A stretch of 64,000 nt of DNA from Bifidobacterium catenulatum subsp. kashiwanohense JCM 15439 = DSM 21854. GTDB taxonomy: Bacteria > Actinomycetota > Actinomycetes > Actinomycetales > Bifidobacteriaceae. The notes beneath the pieces are model-generated. The model was not told the DNA's origin. It saw only the letters and a list, made by a program, of their open reading frames with translations, and did not search any database. Made by a program: the position numbers and the translations under genes. Within the stretch, counting starts at the first letter, position 1. The number at the start of each line of letters is the position of its first letter. The stretch covers positions 1,798,001 to 1,862,000 of the forward strand of contig NZ_AP012327.1 in the NCBI RefSeq assembly GCF_001042615.1. Direction: 5' to 3'. Below, piece after piece: positions 55,914-64,000 of this stretch.

Positions 55914-56047
55914 CGAATACGATCACAGACAGCACCAGACCAAACACGTAGCCGCACCGGGAGCCGGGATGAAGCATTCGGCATCGTACCTGCTGGTCAT
56001 CGCCGTGGGATACGCTGTGCGCCATCTGGTCCACAAGTAGATCGTGC

Positions 56048-56102
56048 AAAAACGCGCGTTGGCGCACGTCCTTTTCATGGACGTGCGCCAACGCGCGTTT
56101 TT
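56048..56102 (-). terminator. galK terminator, 24-bp perfect stem
   Basis: Arms 56048-56071 and 56079-56102 are perfect complements over 24 bp with a seven-nt loop (TTTTCAT, reading +). Both outer ends are A/T runs, so it would work in either direction. It lies 17 nt past the galK stop. Confidence 0.9.
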
Positions 56103-56118
56103 ACATCAGCTTCTGCGA

Positions 56119-57369
56119 TCAGGCCTCGCGGCTCGCGGAAGCCGCAGCGAACGCCGGCAAGGCGCGAGGTGCGTTGAAACCTTCCTTTTCGAAGCGGTCA
56201 GCAATCTTCTGTGCGATCTCGTGGCCCTGGCCCTTGTCCACCAGTGCGATGATGGAGCCGCCGAAACCGCCGCCGGTCATACGTGCGCCGTACGCGCCGT
56301 TGACACGAGCCACGTCCACGGCAATATCCAACTCGGGCACAGTCACTTCATAATCCGCAGCGAGCGAATCATGAGACGCGTTGAACAGTCGGCCTGCCTC
56401 GTCGATCTTGCCGTTGGCGAAGGCACGCACGAAGGAATTGACACGGGCGATTTCGGTGATGACGTGGCGTACACGCTTCTTCATCGTGTCGTCTTCCAGC
56501 TTGTCGAGCGTTTCCTTGAGTGCCTGGAACGGATCCTCGGATTTAGCGATTTCGTCGGCCACGACACGCAGGTTGGCCACGCCAAGGATTTCGGCGGCCT
56601 TCTCGCAAGTGGCGCGACGCTGGGCATACTGGCCATCGTTAAGCTGGTGCGGAGCCTGAGTGTCAAGCACCAGCAGTTCCAGACCGTACTTGTCGAGATC
56701 GAATTCCTGCTGGGAGACATTCTCCAGCGGGCTCAGCTCTGGACGGCAATCAAGACGCAACGCATGGCCGAAAGTGCAGCGCATGGATGCGTTCTGATCG
56801 AGACCACCGGTGGACGCACCCGCCATGTCGTTTTCCGACTTGATGGCGGCGTTGATCAGCGTCACACGACCGGCATCGGAGGCACCATAACCCAAACCAT
56901 ACACGTCATCCAGCGCCAAGGCGGTGGAACAGGTCATGGCTGCGGAGGAGCTCAGACCGGATCCGAGCGGCACGCAGGAGGAGAATGCCGCGTCGAAGCC
57001 CTGCACCGCATCGAAGCCGGCTTCGCGCAATGCCCAGGCAACGCCTACCGGGTAGGCGGCCCAGCCTTCCACGCCACCGGCCTGCAGACCGTCGAGGTCG
57101 GCTTCAGTAACATTTTCGGAATCAACGTCGGAAACCACGCGCACCTTGGTGTCTTCACGCGGCTTGAGCGCGATGAACGTGCGGTGCGGCAGTGCGATCG
57201 GCAGGCACAGGCCCGCGTTGTAATCGGTGTGCTCGCCGATCAGGTTCACACGGCCCGGTGCGGCCCATACGCCAGCCGGTTCCTCACCGTAGGTGGCACG
57301 GAACAGGTCGGTCGCGTTCTTCACACCCTCGTCGTGCGAGAGCGGCTCAATGAATTCAACAGCAGTCAT
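56119..57369 (-). CDS. galK: Galactokinase
   Basis: GHMP kinase phosphorylating alpha-D-galactose at O1, the entry to the Leloir pathway; 416 residues. The galactose-binding signature GRVNLIGEHTDYN (39-51), the ATP loop PLGSGLSSSAAM (~135-146) and the C-terminal motif MTGGGFGGSI are intact. It follows galT by 31 nt and ends at a strong terminator, forming the last gene of deoR-galT-galK. Confidence 0.97.
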   Translation of the reverse strand: MTAVEFIEPLSHDEGVKNATDLFRATYGEEPAGVWAAPGRVNLIGEHTDYNAGLCLPIALPHRTFIALKPREDTKVRVVSDVDSENVTEADLDGLQAGGVEGWAAYPVGVAWALREAGFDAVQGFDAAFSSCVPLGSGLSSSAAMTCSTALALDDVYGLGYGASDAGRVTLINAAIKSENDMAGASTGGLDQNASMRCTFGHALRLDCRPELSPLENVSQQEFDLDKYGLELLVLDTQAPHQLNDGQYAQRRATCEKAAEILGVANLRVVADEIAKSEDPFQALKETLDKLEDDTMKKRVRHVITEIARVNSFVRAFANGKIDEAGRLFNASHDSLAADYEVTVPELDIAVDVARVNGAYGARMTGGGFGGSIIALVDKGQGHEIAQKIADRFEKEGFNAPRALPAFAAASASREA

Positions 57370-57400
57370 TGGTGTTTTGTCCTTTGGGTTTTATTGGCTT

Positions 57401-58651
57401 TCAGCCTTCGATATCAATTGGTCCGAGCTCGTGGAAGCGCTTGGCGATGAGTTCCGGCGTGGTGTCGGAAACCCATGCGGCCATGCCGGATTCGGATCCG
57501 GCCAGATACTTGATCTTGTTGGCTGCGCGGCGGAACGAGAAGAACTGCAGGTTCAGGCGGTAGTTTTCACGGCGTGCGTCGTGGATCGGAGCCTGGTGCC
57601 ATGCTGCGATGTACGGCAGGTCCATGCCCTTGCCGTCGCCCTTGTCGAAGAACGCGTTGCCACGCTTGAGCAGGGTGGAGTACATGACGGCCAGATCCCA
57701 GCGTTCCTGATCGTTGAGCTCGTCGAGGGTGAGCACGTCGCGCACCGGAGCCACATGCACCTCGAGGGGCCAGCGGGCTGCGGCTGGCACGTAGGCCACC
57801 CAGCTGTGGTTGCGCATGACGATGCGCTCCCCGGCTTCGATTTCGGAGTTCATGAGATCCTTGAGCAGGTTGCCGCCGGTCTTCTCATGGTAGGCTTCGG
57901 TCTGCTTGAGTTCGGCTTCCATCTTCGGCGCGATGAACGGATAGCAGTAGACCTGTCCGTGAGGGTGTGCCAGGGAGACGCCGATTTCCTGTCCGTGGTT
58001 TTCGAACGGGAAGATCTGTTCGATGCCTTCCATCTTGGAGATTTCGGCGGTACGGAACGCCCATGCTTCCACAACGGTACGCAGGCGGGAGACCGGCAGG
58101 TCCGCCGGCAGGCCGTTTTCGTCCGGGTCGAAGCAGATCACTTCGCAGCGGCCTGCGGCGAGCTTCTTCTCCCACAGCGGGTTGCCGTTGACGTATTCCA
58201 CGGCTTCGGAACGGCCCGGCACGCGAACCATCGACGGGAAGCGGTTTTCGAACACGACCACGTTGTAGTCAGTGTCTGGCACTTCGCCGTCCTGGTACGG
58301 GTCGCCCGGCTTGCGCGCGGCCAGCGGGTTGCCTTTGGCGGTGGCGCCCGGTCCTGCGGTGATCGGGCGGTTCATGCGTGCGGTCGCCATCGGAATCCAG
58401 TCGCCGGTCAGTGGATCGCGGCGCATTTCCGGAGCGGCGTACGGCACCTCCTCACCGGCTGCGTTGAGCTGGTTGGAGAAGCGGTATGCCAGCTGACGAG
58501 GATCGTTCAGTTCGCGCGTCTTCGCGCCGGAAACGTATTCCGGATCATCGTCGAGGTAGAAGAACGCACGGCCATCGGCGAGCGTGGTCGGCGTGATGCG
58601 AATGTGTTCCTTCGCGTACTCTCCCGGAGTGTAGTTTGCGAATTCACTCAT
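57401..58651 (-). CDS. galT: Galactose-1-phosphate uridylyltransferase
   Basis: Transfers UMP from UDP-glucose to galactose-1-phosphate; 416 residues. The active-site HPHGQ motif (~228, nucleophilic histidine) is present, preceded by FENHGQEIGVSLA. The sequence is of the actinobacterial GalT type. It starts five nt behind the deoR stop, so the two are probably translationally coupled. Confidence 0.95.
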   Translation of the reverse strand: MSEFANYTPGEYAKEHIRITPTTLADGRAFFYLDDDPEYVSGAKTRELNDPRQLAYRFSNQLNAAGEEVPYAAPEMRRDPLTGDWIPMATARMNRPITAGPGATAKGNPLAARKPGDPYQDGEVPDTDYNVVVFENRFPSMVRVPGRSEAVEYVNGNPLWEKKLAAGRCEVICFDPDENGLPADLPVSRLRTVVEAWAFRTAEISKMEGIEQIFPFENHGQEIGVSLAHPHGQVYCYPFIAPKMEAELKQTEAYHEKTGGNLLKDLMNSEIEAGERIVMRNHSWVAYVPAAARWPLEVHVAPVRDVLTLDELNDQERWDLAVMYSTLLKRGNAFFDKGDGKGMDLPYIAAWHQAPIHDARRENYRLNLQFFSFRRAANKIKYLAGSESGMAAWVSDTTPELIAKRFHELGPIDIEG

Positions 58652-58656
58652 TATGG

Positions 58657-59484
58657 TTATTCACCTTCCTGAATAGGCTCGTTCTGGTGCGCCAGCACGA
58701 GCTCTTTAACCAAATCCCTTGTTTTCCCAACCGAATCGGGGTCTAGTCCATCATCGGTAATGACCGTGTCCACTTGGTCGAAGCGTGCGAAAAGCGACAA
58801 TGATGTGCAGCTCCACTTTGTGTGATCGGTCAAAATTATAGTTCGATCGGCAATGTCCATCATTGCCATATCGGTCGCGGCCTCAAGCGAGTTCGGCATG
58901 AGGAAGCCGCGCGGAATGGACACGGAATGCGTGCCCAGGAAGACCGTGTTGACGCGCAGGGAAGCCACCACCTTGTCAGCGATCGGCCCTACGAGCGAGT
59001 TGGATCGGGTGGTCACGCCGCCGGTCACGATGACTTCCACGTCTTTCGATTCCAGCGCCTGCACCAGTTCCGCCACCGGAATGGAGTTGGTGAGAATGGT
59101 GATGCCCGATGACTGCTGCGATTCAAGCAGATGTTGCGCGAATACGTATGCCGTGGTGCCGCCGCCGACGGCGATCACGTCGCCGGGCGCCACATATTTG
59201 ATGGCTTCCTGCGCAATAGCGTCTTTGAGGCCGATGTCCATCTGCGACTTTACAGAGAACAGCGGCTCGCTCAGCAGCGTGCTGGTGGTGACGGCACCGC
59301 CGTGCACTCGTTTCAGCAGACCCTTGTCGGCCAGATCGGCGATATCGCGACGGATAGTCATGGCGGAAACACCCAATTCCTTGGACAATGCGGTGATACG
59401 CACCGCACCGCGGGTACGCAACCTGCTCAAAATCAAATGTTGACGTTGTGACGATATCATTCGAACATTATCGCACATGTTCAC
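58657..59484 (-). CDS. DeoR-family regulator of the galactose operon
   Basis: 275 residues. The DeoR helix-turn-helix (VRITALSKELGVSAMTIRRDIADL) and GLLKRVHGGAV are followed by a sugar-phosphate-sensing C-terminal domain (IAVGGGTTAYVFA, LTNSIPVAEL). It is first in the operon with galT and galK, so it likely represses them in response to a phosphorylated sugar (inference). Start choice is uncertain: ATGs at 59484, 59478 and 59460 lack a clear RBS, and GATAAT sits eight nt before 59460, so a leaderless start there is possible. Confidence 0.9.
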   Translation of the reverse strand: MNMCDNVRMISSQRQHLILSRLRTRGAVRITALSKELGVSAMTIRRDIADLADKGLLKRVHGGAVTTSTLLSEPLFSVKSQMDIGLKDAIAQEAIKYVAPGDVIAVGGGTTAYVFAQHLLESQQSSGITILTNSIPVAELVQALESKDVEVIVTGGVTTRSNSLVGPIADKVVASLRVNTVFLGTHSVSIPRGFLMPNSLEAATDMAMMDIADRTIILTDHTKWSCTSLSLFARFDQVDTVITDDGLDPDSVGKTRDLVKELVLAHQNEPIQEGE

Positions 59485-59649
59485 TCAAAATAAAAACTGA
59501 GATGAGCGTTTCGCGTGTTTTACTGGCAAAAAATGTACTTGAATATCCCATAATCTTCCGAATCGCACAAAAACGAACGTCAACGTTCCATCAACGCAAC
59601 CAATCACCATGTTGCCTTCTTGCGGCAAACGGTGCGAGAATGGTGAACC
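59485..59649. promoter_or_regulatory. deoR/pyrD divergent region with a palindrome
   Basis: The 165-nt gap separates divergent deoR and pyrD. GAACGT-CA-ACGTTC (59575-59588) is a palindrome with perfect six-nt arms and may be an operator for either gene. No convincing pyrD promoter could be picked. Confidence 0.35.
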
Positions 59650-60798
59650 ATGACGTACGTTTCTGAGAATTTTTGGCACGATGCGGTGAACAAAGCCACC
59701 ACCGATCTCTTCACCTTCGGCTACAAACACATCATCAAGCCGTATTTTATCTTCAATCAAACGCCCGATGTGGCGCATGACCAGATGATCCAGTTCTGCA
59801 AGATCACCAAGAACATTCCTCCGCTGATGTGGGCGTGCCGTGAAATGCTCAACTATTCCGACCCGGTGCTGGAAACCAATGTGATGGGCATCGACTTCGT
59901 CAATCCGTTCGGTCTTTCCGCCGGTCTTGACAAGAACTGCGAGATGCCGGTCTTGCTCGACAATGCCGGTTTCGGCTTCGAAACAGTCGGCTCCACCACG
60001 TCTCGCCCCTGCCCCGGCAATCCGAGGCCATGGTTCCATCGCCTGCCTGAATATGATTCGATGATGGTGCACGTCGGTCTTGCCAATGAGGGATCGGAAA
60101 TCGTGGTTCCTCGTGCGGAGCAGGCTTGGACAAAAGCTCGCGACATGCAGATTTCCGTGTCCATCGCACGCACGAACGACAACAAAACCGGCGATTTGGA
60201 AGAAGGCATCGAAGATTACTGCATTTCGATGCGCCGCGCCGCCGGCCGCACCGCCATGGTCGAAGTGAACATCTCCTGTCCGAACACCATGGCCGGCGAA
60301 CCGTTCAACGAAAGCCCGGAGGCGCTCGACAAACTATTCACCGAACTCGACAAGATCGAACGCCCACAGCCCACACTGGTGAAACTGCCGTTGAACAAGA
60401 GCTGGGAAGAGTTCAAGGAACTGCTTGACGTGCTTGCCGGGCACAACGTGCAGGGCCTGTCGATCGCGAACCTGCAGAAGGATCGTACCGGCATGAGCAT
60501 CCCGCGTGATTGGGAAGGCGGATTGTCAGGCTCGCCTTGCTATGCGGCCAGCAACGAACGCATCAAGCAGGTGTACCGCGAGTACGGCGACCGTTTCACG
60601 ATCGCAGGCATCGGCGGCGTGTTCACTCCGCAGCAGGCCTATGAGAAGATCCGTTCCGGCTCGTCGTTGGTGATGTTCATCAGCTCGCTGATGTACCGCG
60701 GCCCGCAGCAGATCACCGTGTTGAAGCGCGGTCTCGCCGAACTGCTCAAGCGCGACGGTTTCGACCACGTCAGCCAAGCCGTCGGCATCGACGCCTGA
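59650..60798 (+). CDS. pyrD: Dihydroorotate dehydrogenase (class 2-like)
   Basis: FMN enzyme oxidising dihydroorotate to orotate; 382 residues. A helical N-terminal extension precedes GLSAGLDKN and GFGFETVGSTTSRPCPGNPRP, as in membrane-associated class 2 enzymes. GGLSGSP and IAGIGGV form the FMN phosphate site. Oddly, the catalytic-base loop reads NISCPNT with Cys210, as in cytosolic class 1 enzymes, where class 2 has Ser. The RBS is weak (GAGAATGGTG). It appears monocistronic. Confidence 0.9.
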   Translation: MTYVSENFWHDAVNKATTDLFTFGYKHIIKPYFIFNQTPDVAHDQMIQFCKITKNIPPLMWACREMLNYSDPVLETNVMGIDFVNPFGLSAGLDKNCEMPVLLDNAGFGFETVGSTTSRPCPGNPRPWFHRLPEYDSMMVHVGLANEGSEIVVPRAEQAWTKARDMQISVSIARTNDNKTGDLEEGIEDYCISMRRAAGRTAMVEVNISCPNTMAGEPFNESPEALDKLFTELDKIERPQPTLVKLPLNKSWEEFKELLDVLAGHNVQGLSIANLQKDRTGMSIPRDWEGGLSGSPCYAASNERIKQVYREYGDRFTIAGIGGVFTPQQAYEKIRSGSSLVMFISSLMYRGPQQITVLKRGLAELLKRDGFDHVSQAVGIDA

Positions 60799-60838
60799 TT
60801 TCAGCCGGCTTCCCGATAAACGAAAGCAGCAAAATAAT

Positions 60839-60871
60839 GCGCCCCGCAACCAATACCATGGTACGGGGCGC
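60839..60871. terminator. Bidirectional terminator, pyrD / OYE gene
   Basis: GCGCCCCG (60839-60846) and CGGGGCGC (60864-60871) pair perfectly between two convergent genes. The T-rich tail is better on the minus strand (CATTATTTTG). Confidence 0.75.
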
Positions 60872-60949
60872 TACTGTATTGCGATTGCCAATCGCTACCT
60901 ATTATTTATCTGATATTTATCTGACGATAATCCGAGCTATCAGCTCCAT

Positions 60950-62086
60950 TTAATACGCGCCCCGCACGTATTGCGGCTGATAGGGCGCATTTTCGGTCGG
61001 AATATCAAGCTTGGCTGCAGCACGCAACGGCCAGTTCGGATCACGCAATGCCGCACGTCCGATTTCGATGGCATCGGCGGCGCCGGATTTGAGGATCTTC
61101 TTGGCCTGCTTCGGCTTGGTGATCAGACCGACCGCCGTGGTTGGGATTCCGGCGCGCGAACGCACCTGCTCCGAGAACGGAACCTGATAGCCGGGCTTGA
61201 CCGGAATGGTCACACCCGGAATCATGCCTCCGGTGGAAACATCCACCAGATCGACGCCATGTTCCTTCAACACTTTGGCAAGGTCGACCGTCTGGTCGAG
61301 ATCCCAACCGCCGGCGGCCCAGTCGGTTGCGGAAACGCGCACCAGCACCGGCATAGTGTCGGGCACGACGGAACGCACGGCGTCCACGACCTCGACCAGC
61401 ATGCGGATGCGGTTTTCGAACGATCCGCCATACTCATCCTCACGCTCGTTGATCAGTGGGTCGAGGAACTGAGACAGCAGATAGCCGTGGGCCGCATGAA
61501 TTTCCACCGCGTCAAAACCGATATCATAAGCACGCCAAGCAGCATCACGGAACTGGTCGACAATGGCATGGATCTCGTCAACGGTCAACGCGCGAGGCTT
61601 GGTCAGCGGGCCGAACGCGTTGGCGCTTGGCCCCACGGTCTTCCAACCGCCCTGCTCCTCCGGCACGCTCTCATGCCCGAAACCAATGGAGAAGCAGCCG
61701 GTGGAGGCCTTGCGTCCGGCATGGTTGAGCTGCACCGCCATGGTGGCGCCGGCGGCCTTCGTATCGGCAACAATCCAACGCCATGCATCCATCTGCTCGT
61801 CGGCCCACAATCCCAAGTCGCACGGCGAAATACGGCCCTCCGGCGCCACTGCAGTAGCTTCCACGATAATCATGCCGAAACCGCCCATGGCACGCGACAC
61901 ATAATGCTGGTAGTGGAATGGCGTGGGCAGGCCATCCTGGGCCAACGCGGAATACGTGTCCATCGGCGGCAGCCAGATGCGGTTGCGCACAGTCACGCCA
62001 CGCAAAGTCATAGGCTCGAACAGGCCAACCGTGCCATTGGTTTTGGCCTTCTTCGACTGCTTTGCTTTCTTTTCGTCTTCGCTCAT
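60950..62086 (-). CDS. NAD(P)H:flavin oxidoreductase, Old Yellow Enzyme family
   Basis: 378 residues, FMN-dependent ene-reductase-like protein of the YqjM/NamA group. A Lys-rich N-terminal tail precedes the barrel. The substrate-binding His pair is seen in VEIHAAHGYLLSQF, with RIRMLVEVVDAVR and GRAALRDPNWP near the end. The YqjM-type flavin-tuning cysteine in PMCMYS is replaced here by Asp (PPMDTYS, D43), which should shift redox behaviour. The ATG at 62086 has GGAGGGGAGC upstream; the frame opens at 62185. Natural substrate unknown. Confidence 0.88.
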   Translation of the reverse strand: MSEDEKKAKQSKKAKTNGTVGLFEPMTLRGVTVRNRIWLPPMDTYSALAQDGLPTPFHYQHYVSRAMGGFGMIIVEATAVAPEGRISPCDLGLWADEQMDAWRWIVADTKAAGATMAVQLNHAGRKASTGCFSIGFGHESVPEEQGGWKTVGPSANAFGPLTKPRALTVDEIHAIVDQFRDAAWRAYDIGFDAVEIHAAHGYLLSQFLDPLINEREDEYGGSFENRIRMLVEVVDAVRSVVPDTMPVLVRVSATDWAAGGWDLDQTVDLAKVLKEHGVDLVDVSTGGMIPGVTIPVKPGYQVPFSEQVRSRAGIPTTAVGLITKPKQAKKILKSGAADAIEIGRAALRDPNWPLRAAAKLDIPTENAPYQPQYVRGAY

Positions 62087-62213
62087 CGCAGTAGCTCCCC
62101 TCCGGTCGCATCTACTGGCTCCATGCCGATCAGCTGAACCTTCTTCTTGTATTTCCCTTGGGCTTCTCTGGGAATCTCGTGCCATAGAACCGGCACTACC
62201 TGCATTCTACGCA

Positions 62214-62241
62214 GAACGCCCGCCGAGCGTGGCGGGCGTTC
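62214..62241 (-). terminator. Terminator of the penicillin-binding protein gene
   Basis: GAACGCCCGCC (62214-62224) and GGCGGGCGTTC (62231-62241) form a perfect 11-bp stem, 57 nt past the PBP stop. Confidence 0.7.
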
Positions 62242-62297
62242 ATTGATTGTTCACTTCCATTCATTACATTGCGGAAGCGTCACTCATCTTCGGTCTG

Positions 62298-64000
62298 CTA
62301 CTGATCCTGATTAGACCGCTGGTCGTTCTGCTGGCTTTGCTGCTGAAGCGACTGGTTCTGCTGCTGAATGATTGTGCTTTGCTGCTGTGTGGCATTCTGC
62401 TTTCCACCGCCGATCCTGGTGACCGCGCTGGATGTTGCGGAATACTTGGCCGCAGGCTGCCCATAATCGTTGTCAATCGGCAGCTGTTTGCGTTCCGCAT
62501 AAGCATTCATAAAGTCACGCCATGCCGGGGCCGCGATGGTGGAACCATCCCAGTAGCCGTGGTATTGGCCGTTGATAGCGATATTCGCAATCGGGTGTCC
62601 AACCGGATTCTGCACGTCACCGACAAGCACGAATGTAGCGATCTGGTTCGGAATGAAACCACCTGTCGTAACTAGCTGATCCTCGTGGGTACCGGTCTTG
62701 GCGAAGGTCTTACGTCCGTTGGCCAACTGTGCCACACCGCTTGCGCCGTCGGGACGAACAACGCCTTGATTTATGGCCCAAGCAAGCGTTTGAATGATTT
62801 CCGGATCAACCGCCTGATGGCAGTTCGCGGAAGGCACCTTAATATCATTGCCGTCCGCATCAGTCACCTGCTTCAGCGCGATCGGATTGCATTGCACGCC
62901 ATTGGACGCATATACAGCGAAGATGCTTGCCATCGTCAGCGGGGACACGTTGACGTTACCGACCATCATGGCAGGCACGAATGATGAGGTCTTGTCGAGC
63001 GTCTCACCGGTATTCGCATCATGATAGCCAAGTTCAGTTGCGGTATCGGCGATCTTGCACAAACCGATGATGGATCCCATGGAAGCCTGCGTGGTGTTAT
63101 GAGACCTTGTCAAAGCCAATGCCGGCGTTTCCGGGTTCACCGTTCCATTGGTTATTGCGTTGGTGACGTTCCACGAATCGGTGCCGCCGGTATAACGATC
63201 ACATGCGAACAACGAGGTCGAATACCTCGTAGACGTCTGCAGGTTCTCGTTGACAGAATGTCCCGCTTCCATCCATGCCACCAGATTGATAGGCTTCCAC
63301 GACGAGCCGATGGAGAAGCCCATGCCGCCGCCGTCTTCTCGGTCCACGGCATAGTTCATGGAATCCCTGGTCTGGTCGTTCTGCGCCGCTTCGGTGGCAT
63401 CATACGTTCGATTCAGACCGAAGCCCAGCACTTCTCCGGTACCCGGTTTGACGGACGCCATCACGATTTCCATGCCGGAGGAATCTTCCGGTGGAATGGT
63501 GTTGCGCGCGGTTTCGTTCAACAAGGTGTTGGCATCGATATCCAACGTGGTGACGATCTTCAGACCGCCCTCTTTCAGCAGTCTTTCCCTGTCCTCGCTG
63601 GTCTTGCCGAATTCCTTGGAATTCAAAATCTTATGCACCACGTAATCGCAGAAATAGCCCGCATCATAATCCGCGGCCATGCAACCGGTGGAAATAGGCT
63701 GGACATCAAGCGTATCCGCGAGCGGAGTATTGACCGCCTCCTGATATTCCGCATCCGAAATATAGCCCTGTTCGTTCATCAACTGCAGCACGATATTGCG
63801 TTGCTTCTCGGATTCCGGCTGGTTCGATTCGACGGAAGGATCGTACGCGTTCGGATTCTTGGTGATTGCCGCGATGGTGGCGGACTGCACGATGTTCAGC
63901 TGATCTGCGGTGGTGTTGAAATACCGCTTCGCAGCCGCCTGCACGCCATAGAGGCTATTGCCGCCGAACTGTGCGATATTGAGATATCCCTGCAAAATTT
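62298..64000 (-). CDS. Class A penicillin-binding protein, 3' part
   Basis: Bifunctional peptidoglycan synthase; the 5' end lies beyond the right edge. The visible part starts in the glycosyltransferase domain (GYLNIAQFGGNSLYGVQAAAKRYF) and continues through a linker into the transpeptidase domain with SxxK (GSSWKP), SxN (RSHN) and KTG (FAKTGTHED). A Gln-rich, probably unstructured tail of ~40 residues ends the protein. The coding frame stays open to the edge; the apparent start near 63995 is an internal TTG. Confidence 0.93.
   Translation of the reverse strand, partial: ILQGYLNIAQFGGNSLYGVQAAAKRYFNTTADQLNIVQSATIAAITKNPNAYDPSVESNQPESEKQRNIVLQLMNEQGYISDAEYQEAVNTPLADTLDVQPISTGCMAADYDAGYFCDYVVHKILNSKEFGKTSEDRERLLKEGGLKIVTTLDIDANTLLNETARNTIPPEDSSGMEIVMASVKPGTGEVLGFGLNRTYDATEAAQNDQTRDSMNYAVDREDGGGMGFSIGSSWKPINLVAWMEAGHSVNENLQTSTRYSTSLFACDRYTGGTDSWNVTNAITNGTVNPETPALALTRSHNTTQASMGSIIGLCKIADTATELGYHDANTGETLDKTSSFVPAMMVGNVNVSPLTMASIFAVYASNGVQCNPIALKQVTDADGNDIKVPSANCHQAVDPEIIQTLAWAINQGVVRPDGASGVAQLANGRKTFAKTGTHEDQLVTTGGFIPNQIATFVLVGDVQNPVGHPIANIAINGQYHGYWDGSTIAAPAWRDFMNAYAERKQLPIDNDYGQPAAKYSATSSAVTRIGGGKQNATQQQSTIIQQQNQSLQQQSQQNDQRSNQDQ

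Larger units (their letters stand above)
55523..56118. other. Regulatory/intergenic region between binding-protein gene and galK
   Basis: No reliable gene was found in these 596 nt. It contains the operon promoter and two LacI-type sites (55630-55777), a 12-nt direct repeat ACGTAGCCGCAC (55829-55840 and 55946-55957), a hairpin (55881-55913) and the galK terminator (56048-56102). The 23-codon frame at 55970 has no support. Confidence 0.6.

Noticed and set aside
55867..56091. 74-codon minus-strand frame and 23-codon plus-strand frame (55970) upstream of the sugar operon
   Set aside because: The minus frame crosses both the orphan hairpin and the galK terminator; the plus frame is tiny and has no homology support.

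Overview
The window looks like a contiguous stretch of Bifidobacterium chromosome. Support comes from gene content and order (a kinase/fibronectin/MoxR/DUF58/transglutaminase cluster known from bifidobacteria, rpoB-rpoC, galT-galK behind a DeoR regulator), high-GC actinobacterial codon use, and RpoB/RpoC/RNase J sequences of actinobacterial type. I cannot assign a species. No tRNA, rRNA, insertion sequence, prophage or CRISPR array was found.

Layout. 1-12.2 kb is mostly minus strand: pepN, rnj, dapA, a copper-type P1B ATPase with a cupredoxin-like front end and a YHS tail, dapB and an MFS transporter. A five-unit tandem array with a 53-bp period lies between dapA and the ATPase. 12.3-20.6 kb holds two overlapping giant genes encoding a two-subunit helicase-nuclease of the AdnAB/AddAB kind. 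20.8-35.4 kb is the most accessory-looking region: a membrane Ser/Thr kinase, a 2009-residue surface protein with Ig-like and FN3 domains, a MoxR AAA ATPase, a DUF58 protein and a transglutaminase-fold membrane protein lacking the usual catalytic residues. It continues with the 3' remnant of a PP2C phosphatase gene, a leucine-rich-repeat-variant protein and a convergent FHA protein. This matches the 'PFNA' cluster (pkb2, fn3, aaa-atp, duf58, tgm) described for bifidobacteria. A short acidic-(G/A)-T-hydrophobic motif recurs in the tails of the MoxR and FHA proteins and may be a kinase/FHA docking code.

35.6-43.3 kb carries rpoC and rpoB (GTG and TTG starts). 43.4-47.9 kb has a small membrane protein, mutY, a divergent SpoU-type tRNA methyltransferase, a UPF0210 gene and an ACT-domain gene. 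The gap between the convergent methyltransferase and UPF0210 genes holds two related, oppositely oriented stem-loop elements with conserved cores and different but fully paired outer stems. 48.0-55.5 kb is a single-direction beta-fructoside uptake operon: binding protein, two permeases, DUF624 protein, LacI regulator and GH32 hydrolase. It has a promoter with a LacI-type operator between -35 and -10. 56.1-59.5 kb is deoR-galT-galK (Leloir pathway) with a 24-bp perfect terminator stem. The right end has pyrD, an Old Yellow Enzyme homologue and the 3' part of a class A penicillin-binding protein cut by the window edge.

Start codons were chosen from ribosome binding sites where these were decisive. 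All similarity statements rest on motif recognition by eye; no database search was run.
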